A DNA stretch of 19,218 nucleotides from Bacteroidetes bacterium CG2_30_32_10 (GTDB lineage: Bacteria; Bacteroidota; Bacteroidia; Bacteroidales; CG2-30-32-10): NCBI GenBank assembly GCA_001872995.1, contig MNXO01000080.1:1-19218 (forward strand). Direction: 5' to 3'. The notes beneath the pieces are model-generated. The model ran no database searches, had not been told where the DNA came from, and saw only the letters and a list, made by a program, of their open reading frames with translations. The position numbers and the translations under genes were made by a program. Shown here in pieces: positions 7,601 through 13,981 of the stretch. Position 1 is the stretch's first letter, and every line of letters begins with the position of its first letter.

Positions 7601-10600
7601 CAACAGCAAATGCTGGTCCTGACCAAACTGTTTGTGCTAATAGAACCATTCAATTAAGCGGCTTGGTAGTTGGTGCAAGTGGAGGTGTTTGGTCTGGGGG
7701 CTTAGGTTTATTCTCGCCCAATGCACATAGTTTAACTGCAATATATACACCAACTGCTAACGAAATTCTATCTGGAGAAGTAAATCTTACATTAACTACA
7801 ACAGGAAATGGAACATGTAGCCCTGTTATTGATAATATTAGAATAGAATTATCACCTGCACCTACTGCAAATGCAGGTAGTGATCAAACTTTGTGTGCTA
7901 ATAATTCTAACGTATCACTAAATGGAGTTGTAACAATAGCAACTGGTGGGAGATGGACAACTTCAGGAAGTGGTTATTTTACACCCAATAATACTTCATT
8001 AGCTACAACTTATGTGCCAAGTGCAACAGATTTATCTGTGGGGAGTATTAAATTGTATTTAACCACTACTAATAATGGAACTTGTTTGTCAGCATCTGAT
8101 AGTTTAAATGTATTTTTCACTTTAGCACCAATTGTTAATGCAGGACCAGATCAAACGGTTTGTCCAGATAATTTAAATATTCCAATGAATGGTAATGTTT
8201 CTGGTGGTGCTTCAACAGGAATATGGACAACTACAGGTACAGGTACTTTTTCTCCTAGCAATACCGTACTTAATCCAACCTATATTGCAAGTGCTCAAGA
8301 TGTAACTAATTTAGGAGCTACTTTAACATTATCTGCTACAAACTATAATAATTGCAATCCTGCTTCTGACCAAGTAAGAGTAAATATTTATCCAGCAGGA
8401 ACCGCAAATGCAGGGGCAGATCAAACGGTTTGTGCTAATAATATAAATGTTTATTTACATGGAATAATAGGTGGTAGTGCAGTTGGTGGAGTATGGAGTA
8501 GTACAGGAACAGGTGTTTTTTCACCTAATCCAACAAATCTGAGTGCAACTTACATTCCTAGTGCAGGAGATATTGTTAATGGTTCTGTTGTAATAAGGCT
8601 TACTGCCAATAGTTGTGATAATGCATTTGATGAATTGAATGTTGATATTAATCCAGCTCCAATTGCTGATGCAGGACCCGACCAAACAGTTTGTGTTTCC
8701 AACTTGTTAGTGCAGTTAGCCGGTACAATTACAGGAGGTTCTATTACGGGAACTTGGACAACCAGTGGTAATGGATTTTTTACACCAAATGCAACGACAC
8801 TAAATGCTGTTTATCATGTAAGTTCTCAAGATTCATTAATTGGGCATATTAAGTTATTTTTAACTTCAACCAATAATGGGTCATGTATTCCTGCAAAAGA
8901 CACGATGGATCTTCATATATCTCCCCCTGGTGTTGTTAATGTTGGAGCAGATATAAGTGTGTGCTCAAACAACGCAAATGTTCAATTAACTGGAATTATT
9001 TCTGGCGGAGCGTTTACAGGTAAATGGACAACAAATGGAACAGGATATTTTGCTCCTAACAACACTACTTTAAATGCAGTATATCATTCTAGTAATCAAG
9101 ATATTTTTAATGGCTTTGTTACTTTGACATTAACAGCTACAAATAGTTGTAATAGTGCCTCAGATAACTTAATGGTAACATATACACCAGGTCCTACAGT
9201 TAATGCTGGAGGGGATCAGACATTATGTGGCAACAATGCTAATACCTATTTATCAGGAGCATACACCGTTGCTGGAGGAATTGTATGGTCTTCTTCAGGG
9301 ACAGGTTCTTTTAATCCATCAATTACTAATCTTACTCCTACTTATATACCAAGTGCAGCCGATATTGCAGATGGTTCTGTATATATCTATCTAACCACTA
9401 CGGGAAATGGGAATTGTAATGCTTCAGTAGATTCTCTTTTATTAACTTTTTCACCATCTCCACTGGTAGATGCTGGACCAGACCAATCAGTATGCAAGTC
9501 AAGCATGGAAACTAAAATGTTGGGTTCGGTTAGCGGTGGAGCAACTTCTGGTCATTGGACAACTACGGGTTCTGGAACATTTGCTAATCCTGATGATTTG
9601 AACACAGTTTATTCATTTAGTAATGCAGATACCTCTGCTGGTTCAATTTCCATTACTTTAACTTCTACAAATAATGGAGATTGTATCCCCGTATCAGATA
9701 ACGCTACCTTAACTTTTACAAATTCTGCTTTTGCATTTGCTGGTTACGATAGGTCTGTTTGTTCTACAGACTTGGGTTATGTGCAATTAAATGGTTTTGT
9801 TTCTGGAGGAGCAACTACAGGAATATGGAGCACTATGGGAAGTGGTACTTTTACTCCAAACAACACGACCTTAAACGCTGTTTACCAATTTGGTCAATCT
9901 GATTCATTGGCAGGATATGTAAATTTAATTTTAACAACAACAAATAGTGGCAGTTGCCTGCCAGGGGTTGATACAATCCGTATTACTGTTGAAAAATTAG
10001 CAATAGTAAACGCTGGACCAGACCAAACAGTATGTGCGGGAATTGATTTTGTGGATGTTTATGGTTTAGTTACTTATGGAACAGGTGGAACATGGACTAC
10101 TTTGGGTTCAGGACACTTTACACATCCAAACCTTTTAAATTCGCAATATGTTCCAAGTATTGGAGATAGTATTGCTGGCAATGTAAAATTAGTTCTAACA
10201 TCAAGAGGTTTTGTTAATTGTAATGCGCAAAAAGACACTTTAGAGGTTTTTTTAACCAACGTAATAAATCCAGATTTTACATATAACGCTCCTTGTTTGG
10301 GCGTAGAGGTATCCTTTAATGAAAACTGTCAAGTATTTAGTGGTGATATTTCAGCTTACACTTGGATATTTGATGGAGGAAATGTGGTACATGTACAAAA
10401 TCCATCATTTACTTTTGCTACAACCGGCAACCATACGGTAACATTAACAGTTACTTCAAATTTAGGCTGTACTTATACTATTACTAAGACTATTGTTGTT
10501 AATTCAACTCCTTTTGCTAATTTTTCGACAAATGCAGAATGTTTCAAAGACTATATATTGTTTTCAGACTTATCTACAGTAGCTGCGGGAAGCAATATCG

Positions 10601-11529
10601 TTTCTTGGAACTGGAATTTTGGAGATAGTTATATAAGTAACGAAAGTAACCCAATTCATAAATATGCAAATGAAGGTACATTTATTGTGAGCTTACTTGT
10701 TACAACAAATAGTGGATGTGAAGATTCTATAACAAGAATAATAACCGCTTTACCATCACCAACTGCAAATTATTCGACCACTGGTGGTTGTGTAAATGAT
10801 ACCATTCATTTTATTGATGAGTCATTGTTCCCAAGTGGTACTATTTCTAATTGGATTTGGGATTTTGGCGGTGGGGCAACATCAGTACATAGAGACACAT
10901 CACACGTATGGAACACAGAGGGTATATATCCAGTTTCTTTAGTGGTTATATCAGACCATGGTTGTACAGACACAATAGTAAAACTAATTACAGTATCGCA
11001 AAGACCGATACCTGGATTTATGGTTGTTGCTGATACCAATCTGATTGTAAATGAAATTATTCAATTTACTGATTCTTCTTTCTATTCAGATGGTTGGATA
11101 TGGGATTTTGGCGATAATTCAGATACTTCAAGAAGAGAGAACCCTAACCACATATATTTTAAACCAGGTGTATATTCTGTAACCCAAACGGTATATAATG
11201 GGACTTGTCCTGCTTCTATAATTAAGCAAATAGTAATAAAAGGAACTAAAGAAGTTTATCCTCCTAAAGTGCCGACAGGATTTTCTCCAAACAATGACGG
11301 AATTAATGATACATTATATGTGAGAGGAGGTCCTTTTTCTTCCTTACAATTTATCATTTACAACAAATGGGGTGAAAAAATATTTGAATCAAACAATCCT
11401 GAAATAGGTTGGGATGGAACCAGAAAAGGTAAAAAAGAGCCCGTAGGTGTTTATTTGTGGACATTTAATGCAGTAACCTTAGATGGAAAAATCTATACTA
11501 AATCAGGAGAAGTAACCATTATCAGATAA
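4627..11529 (+). CDS. Giant T9SS type B surface protein (IgGFc-binding-like domain, 16 repeats, 4 PKD, CTD)
   Basis: Predicted secreted cell-surface protein of 2300 residues, probably an adhesin or motility-type filament; its ligand is unknown. A signal peptide (1-20, cleavage after AKA) starts the protein at the ATG. Residues about 21-465 resemble the IgGFc-binding N-terminal domain (TGTDFWFA near the start, SDVPITVYYE, then a Cys-rich GYGCELGSAILP stretch). Residues 468-1880 are 16 tandem repeats of 87-91 residues, each opening with an AG(P/A/S)DQTVC-like motif and carrying a central W-GG or W-TTGTGTF motif. Four PKD domains follow (about 1881, 1963, 2046 and 2128 onward), with WNWNFGD- or WIWDFGD-type cores. 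Residues 2215-2300 form the type B T9SS C-terminal domain (FSPNNDGIND, IYNKWGEKIF, GWDGT, PVGVYLW). The protein should cross the outer membrane through T9SS and be held by the PorP/SprF-like protein encoded next. A G7 tract lies at residues 586-588. Upstream, a one-mismatch -7 element (TAATATTG, 4590-4597) is a weak promoter candidate. Confidence 0.92.
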   Translation: MKKIYLLSILVLILLSSAKAQTGTDFWFAAPEVTTGHNDAGPKFRFTNISQTLIAHVTVTMPAQPWTHFNPGTPPNPLINIPANGTYTLVLDVAPNSFKDTIENKPTNTVLKKGIHITSDVPITVYYEVDNSNNNEIFALKGANALGTEFYIPLTTNPNIFNHTTLTPPAYSTFDIVATQDNTIIQIYTRVPVDGHPANTPFSITLNKGQTYSCGWTGTGNDLSINHPAGSVVLSNKPIAITVKEDSQQHTGWTCYDLFGDQIVPTDIIGTDYIIIKGQLNGTAGESYSILATENNTNVYVNGNATPVATLFAGQTYYQDNITLARYYIHTDKPVYCTQITGYGCELGSAILPALNCAGSSSVSFVRSTTQAFYLNIMVKNGSQGNFTLYGGSNPNCITAADFAVVPGTGGEWYSTYNKSFTTAEVPQGSVMRLTNSTNVFGMGIFNGNGNTGVRYGFFSEYVAKITTNAGPDQSVCANTNATLNGSVSGGSTTGIWSCTGTGTFVPNNNALNATYIPSLADITNHAVDFTLTSTGICYPVADQMHMTLTNAPIVIAGADQTVCSNSPNVNLNGSITLASGGQWTGGAGSYSPDNHTLITTYTPTATEIANGTVTLTLTSFPYSNCNDVSDQITISIIQGPVVDAGPNKTACANNPVVTLGGSVGYAGGGVWSGGAGTFNPSNTALNATYTATPTEVSNGFVNLTLTSTGNGICNAMSDGMSISFTIAPIVNAGVDQTVCSNRTVSLNGSVSGATGGRWSGGLGLFTPNVTTLNAVYTPTAAELLSGVLNLTLTSEGNGTCNPVLDVVKIDFSPSPTADAGSDQTRCSNNANVPLNGGVTISGGGQWSGGLGSFVPSPTTLNATYVPTAAEITAGTVNLILTTINNYGCNPVTDDMTVTFTQGPVVSAGIDKSACANNPTVTLAGSVSYATGGIWSGGLGAYNPSNTTLNASYTPTPGEIASGTVILTLTSTGNGSCNPSSSSMSINYTSAPTANAGPDQTVCANRTIQLSGLVVGASGGVWSGGLGLFSPNAHSLTAIYTPTANEILSGEVNLTLTTTGNGTCSPVIDNIRIELSPAPTANAGSDQTLCANNSNVSLNGVVTIATGGRWTTSGSGYFTPNNTSLATTYVPSATDLSVGSIKLYLTTTNNGTCLSASDSLNVFFTLAPIVNAGPDQTVCPDNLNIPMNGNVSGGASTGIWTTTGTGTFSPSNTVLNPTYIASAQDVTNLGATLTLSATNYNNCNPASDQVRVNIYPAGTANAGADQTVCANNINVYLHGIIGGSAVGGVWSSTGTGVFSPNPTNLSATYIPSAGDIVNGSVVIRLTANSCDNAFDELNVDINPAPIADAGPDQTVCVSNLLVQLAGTITGGSITGTWTTSGNGFFTPNATTLNAVYHVSSQDSLIGHIKLFLTSTNNGSCIPAKDTMDLHISPPGVVNVGADISVCSNNANVQLTGIISGGAFTGKWTTNGTGYFAPNNTTLNAVYHSSNQDIFNGFVTLTLTATNSCNSASDNLMVTYTPGPTVNAGGDQTLCGNNANTYLSGAYTVAGGIVWSSSGTGSFNPSITNLTPTYIPSAADIADGSVYIYLTTTGNGNCNASVDSLLLTFSPSPLVDAGPDQSVCKSSMETKMLGSVSGGATSGHWTTTGSGTFANPDDLNTVYSFSNADTSAGSISITLTSTNNGDCIPVSDNATLTFTNSAFAFAGYDRSVCSTDLGYVQLNGFVSGGATTGIWSTMGSGTFTPNNTTLNAVYQFGQSDSLAGYVNLILTTTNSGSCLPGVDTIRITVEKLAIVNAGPDQTVCAGIDFVDVYGLVTYGTGGTWTTLGSGHFTHPNLLNSQYVPSIGDSIAGNVKLVLTSRGFVNCNAQKDTLEVFLTNVINPDFTYNAPCLGVEVSFNENCQVFSGDISAYTWIFDGGNVVHVQNPSFTFATTGNHTVTLTVTSNLGCTYTITKTIVVNSTPFANFSTNAECFKDYILFSDLSTVAAGSNIVSWNWNFGDSYISNESNPIHKYANEGTFIVSLLVTTNSGCEDSITRIITALPSPTANYSTTGGCVNDTIHFIDESLFPSGTISNWIWDFGGGATSVHRDTSHVWNTEGIYPVSLVVISDHGCTDTIVKLITVSQRPIPGFMVVADTNLIVNEIIQFTDSSFYSDGWIWDFGDNSDTSRRENPNHIYFKPGVYSVTQTVYNGTCPASIIKQIVIKGTKEVYPPKVPTGFSPNNDGINDTLYVRGGPFSSLQFIIYNKWGEKIFESNNPEIGWDGTRKGKKEPVGVYLWTFNAVTLDGKIYTKSGEVTIIR
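6028..10266 (+). repeat. Array of 16 protein-coding repeats of 261-273 bp
   Basis: Repeat units begin at 6028, 6289, 6553, 6817, 7078, 7342, 7606, 7867, 8134, 8404, 8665, 8935, 9199, 9466, 9733 and 10006. Each encodes one Ig-like-sized unit with two conserved cysteines, one near residue 9 (QTVCANN type) and one about 20 residues from the end (NGTCNP type). Repeats 2-7 share a W-S/T-GG-A/L-G core; repeats 8-16 share a W-T/S-T/S-x-G-x-G core. Repeats 2-3-4 and 5-6-7 are copies of a three-unit block with lengths 264, 264 and 261 bp. DNA identity between units is modest, so these are diverged rather than recent copies. Confidence 0.92.
6382..6388 (+). repeat. G7 homopolymer inside the giant adhesin gene
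   Basis: Seven consecutive G in an AT-rich gene encode Gly586, Gly587 and the first base of the Ala588 codon, in repeat 2. A +1 change would stop translation at about residue 594 and a -1 change at about residue 597, removing the T9SS signal. Other repeats encode the same Gly-Gly with mixed codons. Confidence 0.55.
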
Positions 11530-11546
11530 TTCTAAAACAGAAAAAC

Positions 11547-11607
11547 TATGAAATGCCTATAAATAAAAGTTATCAAAAAATAATAATTATTTATTAGGCA
11601 TTTCATA
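11547..11607 (+). terminator. Long imperfect palindrome between adhesin and PorP/SprF-like genes
   Basis: TATGAAATGCCTA (11547-11559) is repeated exactly in reverse complement at 11595-11607. A further 7 bp (TAAATAA with TTATTTA) can pair inside it past a one-base bulge. The result is a stem of about 20 bp with a loop of about 20 nt. There is no strong T-run after the 3' arm, so it is not a textbook intrinsic terminator. It could act as a weak or bidirectional terminator, a 3' stabiliser of the 6.9-kb adhesin mRNA, or a site that sets the ratio of adhesin to PorP-like transcripts. Confidence 0.5.
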
Positions 11608-11637
11608 TTACAATTTTGTAAAACTAAAAAAAAACAG

Positions 11638-12639
11638 ATGAAAAATTTTTACAACATTTTTAAAATAACAGTAAGCATATTATTTATTATTAGCATATCA
11701 GAGAAAACGGTTGCCCAAGACCCACATTTTTCTCAATACGATGCTTCACCTGTTGTTTTTAATCCTGCATTAACAGGAATGCACGGGGCAGATGGAATTG
11801 GAGTATATTCTCAATTAAGAACCCAATGGGGGTCTATGGCAAGAGGTCTTACTACCACTTCTTTTGCACTCGACTTACCGTATGATGAACAGTGGGGTAT
11901 TGGAGCATATCTTCTAAACGATAACCAAGCAGAACTATTAAATGCTTTTAATTTGGTGGTTTCTGGAGCATATAAGATAACTGAACCAAATCAAAAAAAA
12001 ATGAGAATGTCGGTTGGGCTTCAGATAGGTTTTATTTACAAAAGCATAAAAAAGAATGAGCTTTTGTTTGACCAACAATATACTGACGGAACTTTTGACC
12101 CCGATTTGCCTTCTGGCGAAACTTTTATCAGATACCATAAAATGATGCCTGAAATTAATTTTGGATTTAATTATACAAGTACTGATAATAATAGCACTTT
12201 AAATCCTTATGGCGGCATAGCGGTGTTTCATGTAACCAACCCCAAGGAATCTTTTGTTTCCACTAATAATTATTCGAGACTTCCATTTCGCTTTGTTTTA
12301 AATGGAGGTTCCAAAATTGCTATTACCGATGAAGTAATGGTTGACCCTAATTTTTTATTAATGCGTCAGGGACAAGATGCAGAATATAATTTTGGAATAC
12401 GAGCTCTATATAGCAGCTCTGGCTCTGAGTTTGCAGTAAATGGCGGCATAAACTACCGCTTAAAAGATGCTATTATTCCTTTTGTTGGTTTTTTATATAA
12501 AAATGTAACATACCAACTAAGTTTTGATATCAATACTTCTACACTGAAATCATATTCAAGACATAGAGGTGGTGTTGAATTCTTTGTTTCTTTTAGCCCA
12601 ATGAGTAAAAACAAGTTTGGAAAATCATTGCATTATTAA
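11638..12639 (+). CDS. PorP/SprF family type IX secretion membrane protein
   Basis: Outer-membrane protein of 333 residues in the PorP/SprF family, whose members pair with type B CTD cargo and are needed for its secretion or surface attachment. A signal peptide (1-26, cleavage after TVA) is followed by the family hallmark QDPHFSQY (27-34) and FNPALTG (41-47). The rest has alternating strand patterns rich in Gly and aromatic residues, as expected for a beta-barrel. It starts 108 bp after the giant adhesin, past a long hairpin, and is most simply its dedicated partner. A possible own -7 element with one mismatch (CAATTTTG, 11611-11618) lies about 20 bp upstream of the ATG. No peptidoglycan-binding OmpA-like domain is present. 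The neighbour downstream is convergent, with a gap of 12 bp. Confidence 0.92.
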   Translation: MKNFYNIFKITVSILFIISISEKTVAQDPHFSQYDASPVVFNPALTGMHGADGIGVYSQLRTQWGSMARGLTTTSFALDLPYDEQWGIGAYLLNDNQAELLNAFNLVVSGAYKITEPNQKKMRMSVGLQIGFIYKSIKKNELLFDQQYTDGTFDPDLPSGETFIRYHKMMPEINFGFNYTSTDNNSTLNPYGGIAVFHVTNPKESFVSTNNYSRLPFRFVLNGGSKIAITDEVMVDPNFLLMRQGQDAEYNFGIRALYSSSGSEFAVNGGINYRLKDAIIPFVGFLYKNVTYQLSFDINTSTLKSYSRHRGGVEFFVSFSPMSKNKFGKSLHY

Positions 12640-12651
12640 TATTGCATTTTA

Positions 12652-13101
12652 TTAGAGGGTAGTATAGTCTGGAATTCCTTCTAGAAAGCGATAGTTTTTG
12701 TTTTCAAAATCAATATAACAACAATAATGCTTTAAACCATTAGTTACAATAAGGTAATTAACTTTTAACTTCATGTTATACCTTGCAATCTGGTCAAAAG
12801 TTTGCTGCGAAATATTTATAGAAGGAGCTTTGCATTCAACAATCAACATGGCTTTTCCATTATTGTTATAAGCCACAATATCGCATCGTTTGGTAAGTGT
12901 ATTTAAAACAATTTTTTTTTCAACAGCCAATAAGGATGCTGGATACATTTTGTCATTGAGCAAAAACAATAGAAAATTTTGTCGCACCCATTCTTCGGGA
13001 GTAACTATTACATATTTTTTTCTAATTGGGTCAAAAATAGAAAGTTTATCAAAAATATTTTCAAACTTAATAGGATATTCCGGAAGGTTTAATTTTTGCA
13101 T
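12652..13101 (-). CDS. Stand-alone HsdR N-terminal (PD-(D/E)xK-like) domain protein
   Basis: Small cytoplasmic protein of 149 residues matching only the N-terminal nuclease-like domain of type I restriction HsdR subunits (the HSDR_N_2-type family common in Bacteroidota). A PD-(D/E)xK-like core is visible: Asp74 in RCDIVAY, Glu89 and Lys91 in VECKAP, and Gln104 in TFDQIARYN, a QxxxY-like motif. No helicase, specificity or methylase gene is near, so it is not a working type I system. It is divergent from the AMP nucleosidase and holA genes, from which it is separated by 74 bp holding promoters for both directions. By my recollection, similar short proteins occur beside holA in other Bacteroidota, which hints at a DNA-maintenance role, but its function is unknown. 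An A9 run encodes residues around 61-64. Confidence 0.82.
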   Translation of the reverse strand: MQKLNLPEYPIKFENIFDKLSIFDPIRKKYVIVTPEEWVRQNFLLFLLNDKMYPASLLAVEKKIVLNTLTKRCDIVAYNNNGKAMLIVECKAPSINISQQTFDQIARYNMKLKVNYLIVTNGLKHYCCYIDFENKNYRFLEGIPDYTTL

Positions 13102-13117
13102 AACAGAAAATAATTAT

Positions 13118-13145
13118 CAAAATTAATTAATTTGCTTGAAAACAA
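13118..13145 (-). promoter_or_regulatory. Promoter of the HsdR N-domain gene
   Basis: On the minus strand, TTG (13145-13143) precedes TAATTTTG (13125-13118) by 17 nt. The -7 element is an exact TAnnTTTG match, and the -33 spacing is slightly short. The predicted leader before the ATG at 13101 is about 10 nt. It lies back to back with the amn -7 element. Confidence 0.5.
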
Positions 13146-13146
13146 G

Positions 13147-13154
13147 TAAATTTG
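13147..13154 (+). promoter_or_regulatory. Bacteroidota -7 element upstream of amn
   Basis: TAAATTTG matches TAnnTTTG exactly, 21 bp before the ATG at 13176. The in-frame TTG at 13152 lies inside this element, which argues that TTG is not the translation start. No good -33 TTTG at the usual spacing is seen. Confidence 0.5.
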
Positions 13155-13175
13155 CAAACTAAAATAAATAAAAAG

Positions 13176-13958
13176 ATGAAAACAAAAGAAGAAATAACTC
13201 AAAACTGGCTTTATCGTTATACAGGAACTCACGTTAATGAATTTGGTAAATACGTAATATTAACAAATTTTTATAAGTATGTTCAACTATTTTCGGAATG
13301 GCACAATACAACTATAAAAGGTTCAGATCGCTCAATGCCAACTGCAACTTCAGATAATATTTCAATAGTTAATTTTGGTATGGGTAGTCCAAATGCCGCC
13401 ACAATAATGGATTTATTAAGTGCCGTTAAACCCAAAGCGTGCCTTTTTCTGGGAAAATGTGGAGGATTAAAAGTTAAAAATGAATTGGGTGATTTAATAT
13501 TGCCGATAGCAGCCATTAGAGGCGATGGAACCTCAAATGATTATTTTCCACCTGAAGTTCCAGCCTTACCAGCATTTAACCTTCAAAAAGCAGTGTCAAC
13601 AACTATTCGAAACTACAACCGCGATTACTGGACAGGAACAATATACACTACCAACCGAAGAGTTTGGGAACATGATGAAGCATTTAAAGAATATCTTCGC
13701 AAAATTCGTTGTATGGGTATTGATATGGAAACTGCTACTATATTTAGCGTAGGCTTTGCAAATCATATTTCTACAGGTGCATTGTTATTGGTTTCTGACC
13801 AGCCCATGATTTCTTCGGGCATCAAAACAGAAGAAAGCGATAAAAAAGTAACCGAACAATATGTAGAAGAACATTTAAAAATTGGCATTGACTCTTTAAA
13901 TGAATTAAAAAATAATGGGCTTACCGTGAAACACCTTCGCTTTGACTACAACGAATAA
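13176..13958 (+). CDS. amn: AMP nucleosidase (short Bacteroidota form)
   Basis: Cytoplasmic enzyme of the nucleoside phosphorylase/nucleosidase superfamily, predicted to cleave AMP to adenine and ribose 5-phosphate. With the ATG at 13176 it has 260 residues. Motifs typical of the fold are FGMGSPNA (67-74, phosphate-binding loop), LGKCGGL (92-98), AIRGDGTS (113-120), GIDMETA (181-187, ribose-binding Met-Glu) and SDQPM (207-211, catalytic Asp). E. coli Amn is about 480 residues and has an extra N-terminal domain; this form has only the catalytic domain, as is usual in Bacteroidota. The alternative TTG start at 13152 overlaps the -7 promoter element. holA follows after 23 bp on the same strand, so they are probably one transcript. 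A different nucleosidase specificity within the superfamily cannot be excluded by eye. Confidence 0.87.
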   Translation: MKTKEEITQNWLYRYTGTHVNEFGKYVILTNFYKYVQLFSEWHNTTIKGSDRSMPTATSDNISIVNFGMGSPNAATIMDLLSAVKPKACLFLGKCGGLKVKNELGDLILPIAAIRGDGTSNDYFPPEVPALPAFNLQKAVSTTIRNYNRDYWTGTIYTTNRRVWEHDEAFKEYLRKIRCMGIDMETATIFSVGFANHISTGALLLVSDQPMISSGIKTEESDKKVTEQYVEEHLKIGIDSLNELKNNGLTVKHLRFDYNE

Positions 13959-13981
13959 GCAAGCATAACCTTTTATAAGCA

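Noticed and set aside
6028..10266. Regularly spaced repeats that could suggest a CRISPR array or satellite DNA
   Set aside because: The period is 261-273 bp, in frame, and conserved at the protein level inside one open reading frame; there are no short identical repeats with unique spacers.
12912..12920. A9 run in the HsdR N-domain gene as a phase-variation site
   Set aside because: Runs of eight or nine A/T are common in this AT-rich window, and this one does not sit at a domain border; it serves as a reminder of background level for the A10 claim.
12652..13101. Remnant of a type I restriction-modification system
   Set aside because: Only the N-terminal domain exists, it is intact, and there are no hsdM, hsdS or helicase remnants around it; a stand-alone family is the simpler reading.
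13152..13175. TTG start adding eight residues to AMP nucleosidase
   Set aside because: The TTG is inside a -7 promoter element, and the family usually begins MKTKEEI-like at the ATG at 13176.
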